Positions 1 to 8,980 of a stretch of DNA of 64,000 nt are shown one piece after another. Made by a program: the position numbers and the translations under genes. The notes under the pieces were generated by a model. The model made no database searches, was not told where the DNA came from, and saw only the letters and a list, made by a program, of their open reading frames with translations. Source of the stretch: Bdellovibrio bacteriovorus str. Tiberius (GTDB lineage Bacteria; Bdellovibrionota; Bdellovibrionia; Bdellovibrionales; Bdellovibrionaceae); the NCBI RefSeq assembly GCF_000317895.1, contig NC_019567.1:806001-870000 (forward strand), read 5' to 3'. Every line of letters begins with the position of its first letter. The stretch's first letter is position 1.

Positions 1-425
1 CTAAAGATCCGGCCAAACAAAAGGCAGCAGCTGACAAGAAAGTCGCTTTGCTGACCAAGTTGACCGGCGAACTGGCGGAAGTGATCAAGTTTGACAGCGC
101 GGAAGAAATCGTAAGTTCGCTTTCGATTCTGGGCGACGCCAACTTGAACATGGCTCAGGCAATCATCAATGCGCCACTGCCTCCGGGGCTGAACGCAGAA
201 GAAACGAAGCAGTACAAAGCGGGTGTGGAAAAGTTCGCAGAACCGTTCAACTCCAAGGCTCGTGAAAGTTACAAGGCCACGGTGGATCGCGGTCTGGAGC
301 TGGAAGTGTACAACGATGGCTTCAAATCTGCTTACGAGTTCATGAACAGCAAGGATCCGAAGGGTTATTACAACGGCGGCGAAGTGGGCTCTGACATTCG
401 TCTGGTGAATTGGATAGGTCAATAA
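1..425 (+). CDS. C-terminal end of a TPR-type gliding motility protein (partial)
   Basis: Only the last roughly 140 codons are present; the reading frame is open from position 3, so the gene begins before the window. The segment is helical and charged, with an AxLPPGL turn near its middle followed by helix pairs, a pattern common in the tails of large tetratricopeptide envelope proteins of Deltaproteobacteria. The stop TAA overlaps the ATG of the next gene (TAATG), so the two are translationally coupled. From its place ahead of the lipoprotein and motor genes I infer a Glt/Agl gliding component, possibly GltD/AgmU-like. The function is inferred from context only. Confidence 0.6.
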   Translation, partial: KDPAKQKAAADKKVALLTKLTGELAEVIKFDSAEEIVSSLSILGDANLNMAQAIINAPLPPGLNAEETKQYKAGVEKFAEPFNSKARESYKATVDRGLELEVYNDGFKSAYEFMNSKDPKGYYNGGEVGSDIRLVNWIGQ

Positions 426-1270
426 TGAAAAGAATAATCACTTGTTTCAGTTTGCTGGCACTGGCGGCTTGTTCTTCCAGTCCAACCAAAGAAACCTCTG
501 AAGAAACCAAAACGGCGGTGGCGGAAGCCCCGAGGGTTGAGGTGGATGAGTTCAAGGATCTGGAAAAGGTCGAGCCGGTTCGTCCGGTGACTCCACCAGC
601 GCCTTCCCAATATGCGGTTTTGAATGAAGCGATCAAGTCCCAGTCTGATGAAAGAATCTATCAGGCTTCGACTCAGATTCTGACCCAGTCCCCGAATGAT
701 GCCCGCGCCCTGAATGCCCTGGCGATGTATCACTATAAACGTGGACGTTTTGATCTGTGTCGTTACCTGCTGGGGAAAGCCATCAGTTCCAGCCCCAAAA
801 CAGCAGAGCTTTACTCGAATTTAGGCATTGTCCAGCTGGCGCAAAATGAGCGCCGCGATGCTGTGAAGTCCTTCCGCAAAGCTTTGGACATCAATAATGA
901 CGAAGCGGTGGCGGCGGCAAATCTGGGCGCGATCTATGTTCAGGAGCGTGATTTCGCGAAAGCCGGTGTTGTGCTCGAAACAGCCTATCGCAAGGGTGTG
1001 CGTGATCCTCGCGTTTTGAACAACTATGGCATTGCTCTGACGGCACAAGGGAAACTGGACCGTGCAGAAGAAATGTATAAAGCGGCTTTGAAAGACAGCG
1101 GTAACAACAAAGAGGTTCTGTTCAACTACGCCATTCTGCTGGTCGATCATATGCAGAAGTATCAGGATGGCTTGGAAGTTATTAACAGACTAAAGTTTGT
1201 AGGTGGACCTGCAGATAGCCGTAATCGCATTATTGCTTTGGAAAATAAGGCGAAAGCTGGGATAAAATAG
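425..1270 (+). CDS. TPR-repeat outer-membrane lipoprotein, AglT/GltE-like
   Basis: The 281-residue product starts with a lipoprotein signal ending in LAAC (Cys at about residue 16), then an acidic, proline-containing linker to about residue 65, then about five helical TPR units to the C terminus, with motifs such as AELYSNLG and EAVAAANLG. The ATG at 425 is preferred over an upstream TTG at 410 because it starts directly at the signal peptide and overlaps the previous stop. In Myxococcus, AglT/GltE is a TPR lipoprotein of the gliding complex encoded beside the AglRQS motor. The same neighbourhood here supports that role in linking motor to outer membrane. Confidence 0.75.
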   Translation: MKRIITCFSLLALAACSSSPTKETSEETKTAVAEAPRVEVDEFKDLEKVEPVRPVTPPAPSQYAVLNEAIKSQSDERIYQASTQILTQSPNDARALNALAMYHYKRGRFDLCRYLLGKAISSSPKTAELYSNLGIVQLAQNERRDAVKSFRKALDINNDEAVAAANLGAIYVQERDFAKAGVVLETAYRKGVRDPRVLNNYGIALTAQGKLDRAEEMYKAALKDSGNNKEVLFNYAILLVDHMQKYQDGLEVINRLKFVGGPADSRNRIIALENKAKAGIK

Positions 1271-1271
1271 A

Positions 1272-1601
1272 GTGAAGGATCGGGTGAGGACTATGTTGCG
1301 ATACGTAAGACACATGACAATTATGCTGGCCGCACTTTTCATTTTCGAAGTGAGCCATGCGCAGTCATCCTCTCGGTCCACGACGACCACGACCACAACA
1401 ACGACAACCACCACGAAGAAGAAGGCGACGCTGAACTTCGAGGACGAGTTGGTTGAAGGGTCGACGCAGAAGCCGGAACTGTTTTATCTCTTTCAGAAGA
1501 AAAACTTCAACTATAAGAGATTGATCAAGTTGAGAGAAAACTTTTTACCCGAGATGAGACGAACAACAGAGGATATCCAGCGGGTCCGGGGTGCTAATTG
1601 A
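1272..1601 (+). CDS. Small secreted protein with a 12-threonine run, gliding cluster
   Basis: About 109 residues from the GTG at 1272; a later ATG at 1293 would give a cleaner signal peptide ending near SHAQ. Right after the predicted cleavage site comes a Ser/Arg stretch, twelve consecutive threonines and three lysines, then an acidic patch and a basic helical C terminus. The threonines use mixed ACN codons (ACG, ACC, ACA), so the run is not a simple DNA repeat. It starts 1 nt after the TPR lipoprotein stop and overlaps the FHA gene by 4 nt. I do not recognise a family. Its place in the operon suggests an envelope part of the gliding machine. Confidence 0.65.
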   Translation: MKDRVRTMLRYVRHMTIMLAALFIFEVSHAQSSSRSTTTTTTTTTTTTKKKATLNFEDELVEGSTQKPELFYLFQKKNFNYKRLIKLRENFLPEMRRTTEDIQRVRGAN

Positions 1602-3721
1602 GATCGCCGTTAATATTTAGAATTTTCAAAAACAATCAGCTCGTTGGTGTTAAACAGTTCGACCAGGATCAAATCGTGGTTGGGCATAACGCCGAAGTGC
1701 ATCTGGATCTGGATGCGGATGGTGTTTCACCGATTCACTGCCTGATCGAACTTCGTGATAACGGATGGTATGTCTGTGATTTGGGTTCTTCTCAAGGGAC
1801 TTTCAAAAACGGGCAGGCTGTTCTGGATGAAGCCATCGCCTCTGGCGATGAAATCGAAGTGGGTCCTTTCCGTATTGCCTTCTTTGTGGGTGTGCCGAAA
1901 CCTAAAGTGGTTCCGGGGGCGCCAGCTTCTGAATCTGCGGCTCCAGTTGCTGAAGTGCCAGCACCACCTCCGCCAAAGCCGGAACCATCCATGCCGCCTG
2001 CGGCCGTGGTGAAGACCGAGGAAATCAAAGTCACTCCGGTTATTCCGGTGGCGACTCCGAGTATTCCGGTTGAAGCTCCGAAGGCTGAAGAAAAGCCTGT
2101 TCTGACGGCGGTTCCGGTAAAACCTGAAATCCGCAAAGAACGCTCTTCTTACAAGAAAGCCAAGAAAAGCAAAACATTCGCTCCTCCAAGTGAGATTCAG
2201 AATCTGAAATCGCACCTGAAGCCTGGTAAAGGCACCACGGTCGAAGTTCTGGTCACCTGGAAAGAGCGTATCCTGACGACTTATCATTTCAAGGGCAATA
2301 AAACCATCCGCGTGAATGCGGGCGGGGACTTGTCTGTAGCTCTTCCTGACGGACTGGTGCCGCGCGGTTATCCGCTGCTGGACATGTCTGCGGGTCTGCG
2401 TGTGAACACCACCAACGAGATGGACACCGAGATGGTGATCTCTGGCGGCGTGACCCAGCACGTGGAAGACCTTGCCAAATCCGGCAAGGCGCAAAAGGGC
2501 GGCAACGGTTACAGCGTGCGTGTTGATCAGAATGAAATGCTGTGTGTGAATCTGCCGGGTGGAAACCTGTGCCTTTACATCCGCTTTGTTCCACAGGCAC
2601 CGACAGTTCCGATGCTTCCAATGATGCTTTCCGGTTCAGAAATGACTGGTGTGGCGATGTCCCTGATCATTGTGGGTTTGCTGGCACTGTATATCTCCGC
2701 AACAACCCCGAAAGACTGGCAGGAAAACAAGCAGGAAGAGGTTCAGCGTATTGCCCAGGTGGTGTTCACAAATCCACCGCCGGCTCCAACGCCAACACCG
2801 ACGCCTCCTCCGCCAGTGCCTCCGACTCCGCCGCCGCAACCGGTGGCGACGCCAACTCCACCGCCGCCTAAGAAAGTGGTTGTGGCTGATGCGAACAAGG
2901 AAGCACAGAAAAAAGGAACAACCGGACAGCAGGCTCAACGGGCCCAGGTGGCGGCAAGAGCCAGTGAAGTGGCTCCGAAGCCCAACGCGAAAGACCGTAC
3001 CAAGAAGTTCACGTCCACTCGTCAGGGGGGCGCGATCAAAACGGGTAACACGGCTGGTGCGAATGCTCAGTCTTCCAACAAGGACCTTTCCAAAGTGGGT
3101 CTGTTCAGCGCCTTCGGTGGCGGGGGCAGTCGCGCCAACATCGACAAAGCGTATTCTGGAGCCGGTGAGGTACTGGGTATGGCCGACAAGGCGACCGGAA
3201 CTGCGGGCTTCAATGAAGACCGTGCCGGTGATGATCTGGGCTCCAAGTTCAAGGATGCCGGGGCTGGTGGAAAAGGCACTGCAACTCAGGGTATTGCCGG
3301 AATCGGTACCAAGGGTCGTGGGTCAGGTCAGGCTGCTTACGGTGCGTCTGAGGGCTTCGGTTCGAAGACCACAGTGGCTATCGAAGGCGGTGGTGCTGAA
3401 GAATCCTTCGACGCGACCATTGATAAAGAAGCTATCCGTCGTGTGATCCGCTCTAAACTTAACGAGGTGAAAAGCTGCTACGAGCGTGCTTTGAACACTC
3501 TTGAGAAGGGCAAGAAGATGGAAGGTAAAGTGATTCTTGCTTGGGAGATCATCGAGCGAGGTCAGGCACGCAACGTGAAAGTTGTCGATTCCTCTCTGGG
3601 CAATCCAGGTGTGGAAGAATGTATCCGCCGTCGTCTGGCAAGCTGGGTGTTCCCAGAGCCACCGACCGGAATGACAGCTGAAGTACAGGCGTACCCGTTT
3701 GTTTTGAATCAGGCTAATTAA
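1598..3721 (+). CDS. FHA-domain / AgmX-PglI C-terminal protein, GltG-like gliding component
   Basis: The 707-residue product has a cytoplasmic FHA domain (about residues 5-95), a proline/alanine-rich linker, a globular middle region, one transmembrane helix (about 350-368), a second proline-rich stretch (about 385-430) resembling TonB, a glycine-rich region, and a C-terminal AgmX/PglI domain (about 605-700) with CYERAL and the WVFPEP ending. This matches GltG/PglI-type proteins that link the inner-membrane motor to the outer membrane. The TTG at 1598 overlaps the previous stop (TTGA). In the FHA domain the usual GR is GH (VVGHN), so the phosphothreonine-binding arginine seems absent. The gene is directly followed by the motor genes. 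Confidence 0.82.
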   Translation: MRSPLIFRIFKNNQLVGVKQFDQDQIVVGHNAEVHLDLDADGVSPIHCLIELRDNGWYVCDLGSSQGTFKNGQAVLDEAIASGDEIEVGPFRIAFFVGVPKPKVVPGAPASESAAPVAEVPAPPPPKPEPSMPPAAVVKTEEIKVTPVIPVATPSIPVEAPKAEEKPVLTAVPVKPEIRKERSSYKKAKKSKTFAPPSEIQNLKSHLKPGKGTTVEVLVTWKERILTTYHFKGNKTIRVNAGGDLSVALPDGLVPRGYPLLDMSAGLRVNTTNEMDTEMVISGGVTQHVEDLAKSGKAQKGGNGYSVRVDQNEMLCVNLPGGNLCLYIRFVPQAPTVPMLPMMLSGSEMTGVAMSLIIVGLLALYISATTPKDWQENKQEEVQRIAQVVFTNPPPAPTPTPTPPPPVPPTPPPQPVATPTPPPPKKVVVADANKEAQKKGTTGQQAQRAQVAARASEVAPKPNAKDRTKKFTSTRQGGAIKTGNTAGANAQSSNKDLSKVGLFSAFGGGGSRANIDKAYSGAGEVLGMADKATGTAGFNEDRAGDDLGSKFKDAGAGGKGTATQGIAGIGTKGRGSGQAAYGASEGFGSKTTVAIEGGGAEESFDATIDKEAIRRVIRSKLNEVKSCYERALNTLEKGKKMEGKVILAWEIIERGQARNVKVVDSSLGNPGVEECIRRRLASWVFPEPPTGMTAEVQAYPFVLNQAN

Positions 3722-3756
3722 TTTATTAAGTAAAGTTTTTAAGAAGGAGACTTCCC

Positions 3757-4422
3757 GTGAACCCAACAGTTACAGTAGACAACATGAATTTCATCCAGCG
3801 TGCTTTCGCTGAGGGTGGTTTCGTCATGTACGTGATCGCAGTTATCGCCATCCTGGCGCTTTTTGTGATCATCGAAAGAATGATGAAGCTTAAAAATCTT
3901 GCCGTGGACAAAAAAGAGTTCACTGACCAGATCTTCAGAATGGTTGTGGCCGGCGATCTGCGTCAGGCAATCAGCTATTGTGATGCTCGTCCGGCTCCTT
4001 TGACGAATACAGTAAAAGCAGGTCTTGTTCAGGCGATGAACAAGCGTCCTGATGAAGAAGTGCAAGTGGCAATGGACGCAGCAGTAATGCGCGAAATGCC
4101 AAAAGTGGAAGGTTGGACATCTTTCCTGGCGGTCTTCGGTAACGTGGCCGTACTTGCGGGTCTTCTTGGAACGATCATCGGTATGATCGGTTCCTTCCGT
4201 GCGGTGGCGGCAGCCGATCCTGCAACCAAAGCTCTGGAACTTTCCAAAGGTATTTCCCACGCCCTGAACTGTACGGCGTTTGGTCTTTTGGTGGCGATCA
4301 TCTCTATCGTGGCTTACGGTCTGTTCCAGCACCGCATCCAGAAAACAGAAAATGAAGTGGTTGAAACCAGCATGAGTCTGTTGAACCTGGTTGTTGCAAA
4401 CAGAGAAAAAATCAAAGACTAA
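3757..4422 (+). CDS. aglR: MotA/TolQ/ExbB proton-channel protein, AglR-like
   Basis: The 221-residue product has one N-terminal transmembrane helix (about residues 20-40), a cytoplasmic segment, and two transmembrane helices near residues 125-150 and 170-195. The segment around GLLGTIIGMIGSF and the conserved small and polar residues in the last helices identify the MotA/TolQ/ExbB family. The GTG start follows a good Shine-Dalgarno (AAGGAG). It forms the stator channel together with the two ExbD/TolR-like proteins downstream. In Myxococcus the AglR-Q-S channel powers gliding by proton flow, and the upstream Glt-like genes favour that over a Tol-Pal or ExbBD role. Confidence 0.85.
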   Translation: MNPTVTVDNMNFIQRAFAEGGFVMYVIAVIAILALFVIIERMMKLKNLAVDKKEFTDQIFRMVVAGDLRQAISYCDARPAPLTNTVKAGLVQAMNKRPDEEVQVAMDAAVMREMPKVEGWTSFLAVFGNVAVLAGLLGTIIGMIGSFRAVAAADPATKALELSKGISHALNCTAFGLLVAIISIVAYGLFQHRIQKTENEVVETSMSLLNLVVANREKIKD

Positions 4423-4434
4423 CAGAGGTTTTCA

Positions 4435-4911
4435 ATGGCTCACATAGATAGCGGCGATTCCAGCGGCAGAAAAAAGAATATCGAGCTGAACCTCGTGCCT
4501 TTCATCGACTTGATGAGCGTTCTTATTACGTTCCTGCTTATCACGGCCGTTTGGACTCAAGTGTCTATGATTCAAATTGGTAGTTCCCTCTATGGGAAGA
4601 AATCGGACACGCAACCCAATCCGACGCCGCCACCAAACGCCGATGTGGTGCTGAAAGTGGATGTGAAGGAAATGGGTTATGTTTTAACTGTTGGGAAACA
4701 AGTGATCAGCCTTCCCATGGTGAACGAACAATTTGATGAAGCGGGTTTGGTGGCGCAACTGCAGCGTGTGAAGCAGCTGTATCCTGAAAAAGTGGATGCG
4801 ATTGTTTCAGTTGCAGATGTCATCCCCTATGAACAACTCATCAAGGCAATGGATAACTGTCTGACCGCAGGGTTCTCGGCGATATCCGTTGCGACGGGAG
4901 GGCCGCAGTAA
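4435..4911 (+). CDS. TolR/ExbD-like motor protein (AglQ/AglS type), first copy
   Basis: The 158-residue product carries a single N-terminal transmembrane helix, with the hallmark LNLVPFIDLMSVLITFLL. The aspartate in FIDLM is the conserved proton-binding residue of ExbD/TolR. The remaining periplasmic part is a small alpha/beta domain. It lies 12 nt after the aglR-like gene, and its stop overlaps the next start (TAATG). The product is expected to sit within the channel formed by the TolQ-like protein and couple proton flow to force on the periplasmic gliding complex. Confidence 0.83.
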   Translation: MAHIDSGDSSGRKKNIELNLVPFIDLMSVLITFLLITAVWTQVSMIQIGSSLYGKKSDTQPNPTPPPNADVVLKVDVKEMGYVLTVGKQVISLPMVNEQFDEAGLVAQLQRVKQLYPEKVDAIVSVADVIPYEQLIKAMDNCLTAGFSAISVATGGPQ

Positions 4912-5501
4912 TGGCCATCTTCAGACCTGGTGAACGTCATCGTTATCACAATATTTTAAGCAAGAAAAAAGGGAAGCGTGACGTTACGGCGTTGCTGTCA
5001 CTGACAGCGATGGTCGACATGTTCACGGTTCTGGTTATCTTCCTGCTGCAGAACTACAATGCCACGGGTGAAATTCTTTACATCCCGAAGGATGTCGTTT
5101 TGCCAAAGGCCACCAGCGTGCGCGAGTTGAAACCGGCGCACGTCATCACGATTTCCAGCAACGAGATCCTGCTGGACAGGGACGTGGTGGCAACCTTTGA
5201 CGACGTCAAAGGCACGGAAGAATGGCTGATTCCAAAGCTGAAGGACACTTTGGCTGAGGCTTTGGTGAAATCCCGCACTGAGCAGGAAGGCAAGCTTCAG
5301 AACAAGATCCGTGACGTGGTTGAAACCACCCGTGGAGAGACTGAAGAAGACCCGAACGCCTGGAGCAAAGTCACGATTCAGGCCGATAAAGGTGTGGACT
5401 TCCTGACTGTCAAAAAGGTTCTGTTCACTGTGACAGAGGCCGGGGCTGGCGAGATCAACTTCGCGGTCACCAAGCTGCCGCAGGAAACAAATTCGAACTA
5501 A
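4911..5501 (+). CDS. TolR/ExbD-like motor protein (AglS/AglQ type), second copy
   Basis: The 196-residue product has a basic N terminus (RHRYHNILSKKKGKR), then one transmembrane helix containing LTAMVDMFTVLVIFLL with the conserved channel aspartate (MVDMF), then a periplasmic domain. It is longer than the first copy because of an acidic, charged insertion about two thirds along (LQNKIRDVVETTRGE). Two different ExbD-like proteins with one TolQ-like protein is the arrangement of the Myxococcus gliding motor AglRQS. The gene ends the operon, 16 nt before a strong terminator. Confidence 0.83.
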   Translation: MAIFRPGERHRYHNILSKKKGKRDVTALLSLTAMVDMFTVLVIFLLQNYNATGEILYIPKDVVLPKATSVRELKPAHVITISSNEILLDRDVVATFDDVKGTEEWLIPKLKDTLAEALVKSRTEQEGKLQNKIRDVVETTRGETEEDPNAWSKVTIQADKGVDFLTVKKVLFTVTEAGAGEINFAVTKLPQETNSN

Positions 5502-5516
5502 GAATAAAAATACATG

Positions 5517-5548
5517 AAAGCCCGGTGAAAACCGGGCTTTTTGTTTTT
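5517..5548 (+). terminator. Rho-independent terminator of the gliding operon
   Basis: A 10-bp perfect stem, AAAGCCCGGT and ACCGGGCTTT, with a GAAA tetraloop, followed by a T-rich tract. It lies directly behind the second ExbD-like gene. Confidence 0.92.
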
Positions 5549-5618
5549 CACCCCGGTACAGCATCCGACGCGGAAGTTTTGACCGCGAGGCCCTGATGGT
5601 TTAAGATTCTTGTCATCT

Positions 5619-6635
5619 ATGGGTAAATATAAGAATTATATTTTTATGGCTCTTCTCGTCGCTTTGTTCGTCGAGATTCTTATTGTTTTCCCATCGCATT
5701 TGGAGCATGAGGACGAGGTCGCTCTGCGCCAGCGGGTTGAAAAGCGCGACAAAGAAGCCAAAGAACGCAAGAAAAAGGGCATCAAGGAAGATCCGGGCCC
5801 ATCCAGTCTGGCCGATCAAAAAATGGGCGGCGTGCATCTGGTGGAAAGTCAGTCCGGTAATCGTGACTGGGAGCTGTTCGCGGTGTCTGCCGAGGGCAGT
5901 CAGGCGGGTGGCAAGTGGGCTCTGCAACAGGTGCGGGTGCTTTTTTACAACAAGGAAAAGCTGGAATTCACCGTCACGGGCGATGAAGGCACTATCGACG
6001 ACAAATCCAAGGATTTGAGCGTCATTGGCAACGTTGTGACCAAGTCCGAGAATGGCTACGTTTTCAAAACACCATCTATCTTCTATTCGTCCAAGACCCG
6101 TCAAATCGTCAGCCCGGAACAGGTGCTGATGGAAGGTCCGCGGGATTCTTCCGGTGCTGGCCTGTTCTTAAAAGGCGCCAGCATGAAAGTTCTGGTCGAA
6201 CAGTCCAAGATGCTGATTCAGAACAAGGTGACGGCGCAAAAACCAATGAAGGACGGGAAAAAGTTTGAAATTTCCGCCGACGGCGCCGAATTCAGCGGTA
6301 AAAACCGCGAGGCCCGCTTCCTGGGGGCCGTTCGCATGAATTACGACAACATGAAGCTGGAAGGTCCTGAAGCCTCTTTCCTGTATGGAAAGGGTGCGGA
6401 TATTCTGAGTTCTGTGGCGGTGAAGGGCGGCGTGCGCGTCAGCGACGTGGACAAATTCGCTACGTCCGAAAGTGTGAATCTGGACCTGCTGGCAAATCAG
6501 TACACGTTCAAGGGGCGTCCTAAGGTGATTCAGAATAACGATGAACTGACCGGCGAGGAAATCGTCTTCCTTGAAGGCGGAAAAAAGGTTAAAGTTGAAC
6601 GAGTACGTGCGAAGGTGGAGAATAAAGATCAATGA
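5619..6635 (+). CDS. lptC: LPS export protein LptC with LptA/OstA-like C-terminal region
   Basis: The 338-residue product has an N-terminal membrane anchor (about residues 7-25), a basic/acidic cytoplasm-proximal segment, then beta-rich repeats. Residues about 60-170 match LptC; residues about 190-330 repeat the same beta-taco pattern ([28 protein letters not shown]) typical of LptA/OstA. E. coli LptC is about 190 residues, so this is close to twice as long. No separate lptA lies between it and lptB. The stop overlaps the lptB start (ATGA). ATG 5619 is preferred to TTG 5610. It should carry LPS from the LptBFG transporter into the periplasmic bridge. Confidence 0.78.
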   Translation: MGKYKNYIFMALLVALFVEILIVFPSHLEHEDEVALRQRVEKRDKEAKERKKKGIKEDPGPSSLADQKMGGVHLVESQSGNRDWELFAVSAEGSQAGGKWALQQVRVLFYNKEKLEFTVTGDEGTIDDKSKDLSVIGNVVTKSENGYVFKTPSIFYSSKTRQIVSPEQVLMEGPRDSSGAGLFLKGASMKVLVEQSKMLIQNKVTAQKPMKDGKKFEISADGAEFSGKNREARFLGAVRMNYDNMKLEGPEASFLYGKGADILSSVAVKGGVRVSDVDKFATSESVNLDLLANQYTFKGRPKVIQNNDELTGEEIVFLEGGKKVKVERVRAKVENKDQ

Positions 6636-7354
6636 GCATGCTCACCATCAAAGACATTTCCAAGTCCTTTAAAAAGCGCAAGGTCGTTGATGGCGCATCT
6701 TTTTCTGTGGAGTCCGGTCAGGTTGTAGGCCTGCTGGGTCCCAACGGTGCCGGTAAGACCACTTCGTTCTATATGGTGGTGGGTCTGGTTCAGCCGGATT
6801 CAGGCACGATCAATCTGGATGAAGCCAATATCACCCAAGAGCCCATGTATAAACGCGCCCGCGTGGGTCTGAGCTATCTGGCGCAGGAGCCAAGCATCTT
6901 CCGCAAACTGACGGTGGCTGAAAACATCACTGTGGCTTTGGAAGCTCATGGTTATTCCGGTGCGTCCCGTTCTGAAAAGCTGGAGCAGCTGATCGGGGAC
7001 TTCCACGTCGGTCACATCCGCGACAGTTATGGCTATGCCCTGTCCGGGGGGGAGCGTCGCCGGGTTGAGATCGCCCGCGCGCTGGCGGGGTCACCGAAGT
7101 TCATTCTGCTGGATGAGCCGTTTGCGGGTATCGATCCCATTGCGGTCGCTGACATCCAGAATATCATCCGCGAACTTAAGGCCAAAGGTATAGGAGTTCT
7201 GATCACGGATCATAACGTGCGTGAGACTTTGGGCATTTGCGACTATGCTTATATATTGAAGGACGGGAAGATTCAGGTCAGCGGAAGTTCTGATGAAATC
7301 GCAAATTCCGAATTGGCACGTAAGTTCTATCTCGGCGAAAACTTTAAGCTGTAA
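6632..7354 (+). CDS. lptB: LPS export ABC transporter ATP-binding protein LptB
   Basis: The 240-residue ATPase has Walker [10 protein letters not shown] (about residue 35), the Q-loop region, the signature [15 protein letters not shown], Walker [11 protein letters not shown] and the switch histidine in [11 protein letters not shown]. The sequence follows LptB closely in length and motifs. It powers extraction of LPS from the inner membrane with LptF/LptG, which are not in this window. It is coupled to the upstream lptC by an ATGA overlap and followed by rpoN, the usual lpt-rpoN order in Proteobacteria. Confidence 0.93.
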   Translation: MSMLTIKDISKSFKKRKVVDGASFSVESGQVVGLLGPNGAGKTTSFYMVVGLVQPDSGTINLDEANITQEPMYKRARVGLSYLAQEPSIFRKLTVAENITVALEAHGYSGASRSEKLEQLIGDFHVGHIRDSYGYALSGGERRRVEIARALAGSPKFILLDEPFAGIDPIAVADIQNIIRELKAKGIGVLITDHNVRETLGICDYAYILKDGKIQVSGSSDEIANSELARKFYLGENFKL

Positions 7355-7396
7355 AGCCATCCCGGCTGTTACGGTTCTTGGGAAAGGGAAATTTTA

Positions 7397-8833
7397 ATGG
7401 CTCTTCGACAGACGATGAACCTGAGCCAGTCTCTGGTAATCACTCCACAGCTGCAACAGGCGATCAAGCTTTTGCAGATGTCGCGTATGGAGTTGGAGTC
7501 GGCTGTGCGCTCCGAGCTGGAGGAAAACCCGATCCTTGAAGAATCCGAATCGGCTCTGAAAGAGGACGACCTTCAAAGAACCAAAGAGGCTGCCAACGAA
7601 GTTGAGCATTCCGAAACCCCAGATCAGCAGAACATTCAGGATCCGCAAAAGCAGGATGAGTTCGAGTGGGAATCCTACATCGAAGCCAACCAAAAGCCTC
7701 CACAGTCCGGTATGGCGGGTTCTGAAGAGATCATGAACTATGAGAACGTCATCACGGCGTCTCAAACCCTGCACGATCACCTTTACTGGCAAGTTAAAAT
7801 GAACGGCTTCTCTGAAGAAGAGGAAAGAGCCGCGGACGCCCTGATCGGCGCCATTGATGATGATGGTTACATCAAAGTTCCTTTGGAACAAATTGCTGAA
7901 GAGGAAAAAGTGGATCTGGCGCTGCTGGAAGACACTCTGACCCTGATTCATGAATTCGATCCTCCGGGTGTGGGTGCCCGCGATCTGCAGGAATGTCTGC
8001 TGATCCAGGCCAAACACATGGAAGAGGACACCCACGATCTGGTCACGCTGATCAAAAATCACGTGAAGGATCTGGAAAAGAAAAACTATGAAGCCATCGC
8101 AAAAGCTTTGAACCGCGACGTTGAAGACATCGTGGAAATCTGCAAAATCATCTATGCGATGGATCCGAAACCGGGTCGTGCCTTCGTCAGCAGTGACACG
8201 CACTATGTGACTCCGGATGTTTACGTGTACAAAGTCGGTGATGATTACGTGGTGTCTTTGAACGAAGACGGTCTGCCGCGTTTGAAAATCTCGAATTTCT
8301 ATAAAAACATGCTTAAAGGTGGCAAAACCACCGGCGACAAGACCCAGGATTATATCCAGGAAAAACTTCGTTCTGCCGTTTGGTTGATCAAGTCCATCCA
8401 TCAAAGACAGCGCACGATCTACAAGGTGACCGAGTCCATTGTGAAGCATCAGCGCGAGTTCTTTGAAAAAGGTTCTGAGCACTTAAAACCGATGGTTCTG
8501 CGCGATATCGCCAACGATATCGGCATGCACGAATCCACGGTCAGTCGTGTGACCACAGCGAAATATGTGCACACACCACAGGGTATCTATGAACTGAAAT
8601 ATTTCTTCAACTCGGGTATCAGCTCTTCTGATGGTGATTCACTGGCTTCCGAGTCAGTTAAAATCAAAATCAAGGATCTGGTGGCCAAGGAAGATCCGAA
8701 GAATCCATTGTCCGATCAAAAGATCGTGGATTTGCTGAAGGTCGAAGGAATTCAGATCGCACGTCGTACGGTAGCCAAATACCGTGATGTTCTTAAGATT
8801 CTGCCTTCTTCTCAGCGCAAGAAGTATTTCTAA
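7397..8833 (+). CDS. rpoN: RNA polymerase sigma-54 factor RpoN
   Basis: The 478-residue product has the glutamine-rich N-terminal activator-interaction region (LSQSLVITPQLQQAIKLL), an acidic linker, the core-binding domain, a helix-turn-helix (HESTVSRVTTAKYVHTPQG) and the C-terminal RpoN box, here ARRTVAKYR, that reads the -24 element. The length matches the family. It lies 42 nt after lptB, as in many Proteobacteria. It directs enhancer-dependent transcription. No hpf follows it directly; hpf lies about 2.7 kb further on under its own promoter-like motif. Confidence 0.95.
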   Translation: MALRQTMNLSQSLVITPQLQQAIKLLQMSRMELESAVRSELEENPILEESESALKEDDLQRTKEAANEVEHSETPDQQNIQDPQKQDEFEWESYIEANQKPPQSGMAGSEEIMNYENVITASQTLHDHLYWQVKMNGFSEEEERAADALIGAIDDDGYIKVPLEQIAEEEKVDLALLEDTLTLIHEFDPPGVGARDLQECLLIQAKHMEEDTHDLVTLIKNHVKDLEKKNYEAIAKALNRDVEDIVEICKIIYAMDPKPGRAFVSSDTHYVTPDVYVYKVGDDYVVSLNEDGLPRLKISNFYKNMLKGGKTTGDKTQDYIQEKLRSAVWLIKSIHQRQRTIYKVTESIVKHQREFFEKGSEHLKPMVLRDIANDIGMHESTVSRVTTAKYVHTPQGIYELKYFFNSGISSSDGDSLASESVKIKIKDLVAKEDPKNPLSDQKIVDLLKVEGIQIARRTVAKYRDVLKILPSSQRKKYF

Positions 8834-8980
8834 TCTATTAGGCGAAGACGGCTTGGGATGTTGAATCCCGGGCCTTATTTCAGCTTTTCTGCACTTCGTT
8901 CCAGAAGTATCGGTGAGTTTGTTTAGTTATTACTCAAGTGTAAGGTGTATTCAGGGTTCTTGGCTTGTTAAGTAGCAGGC

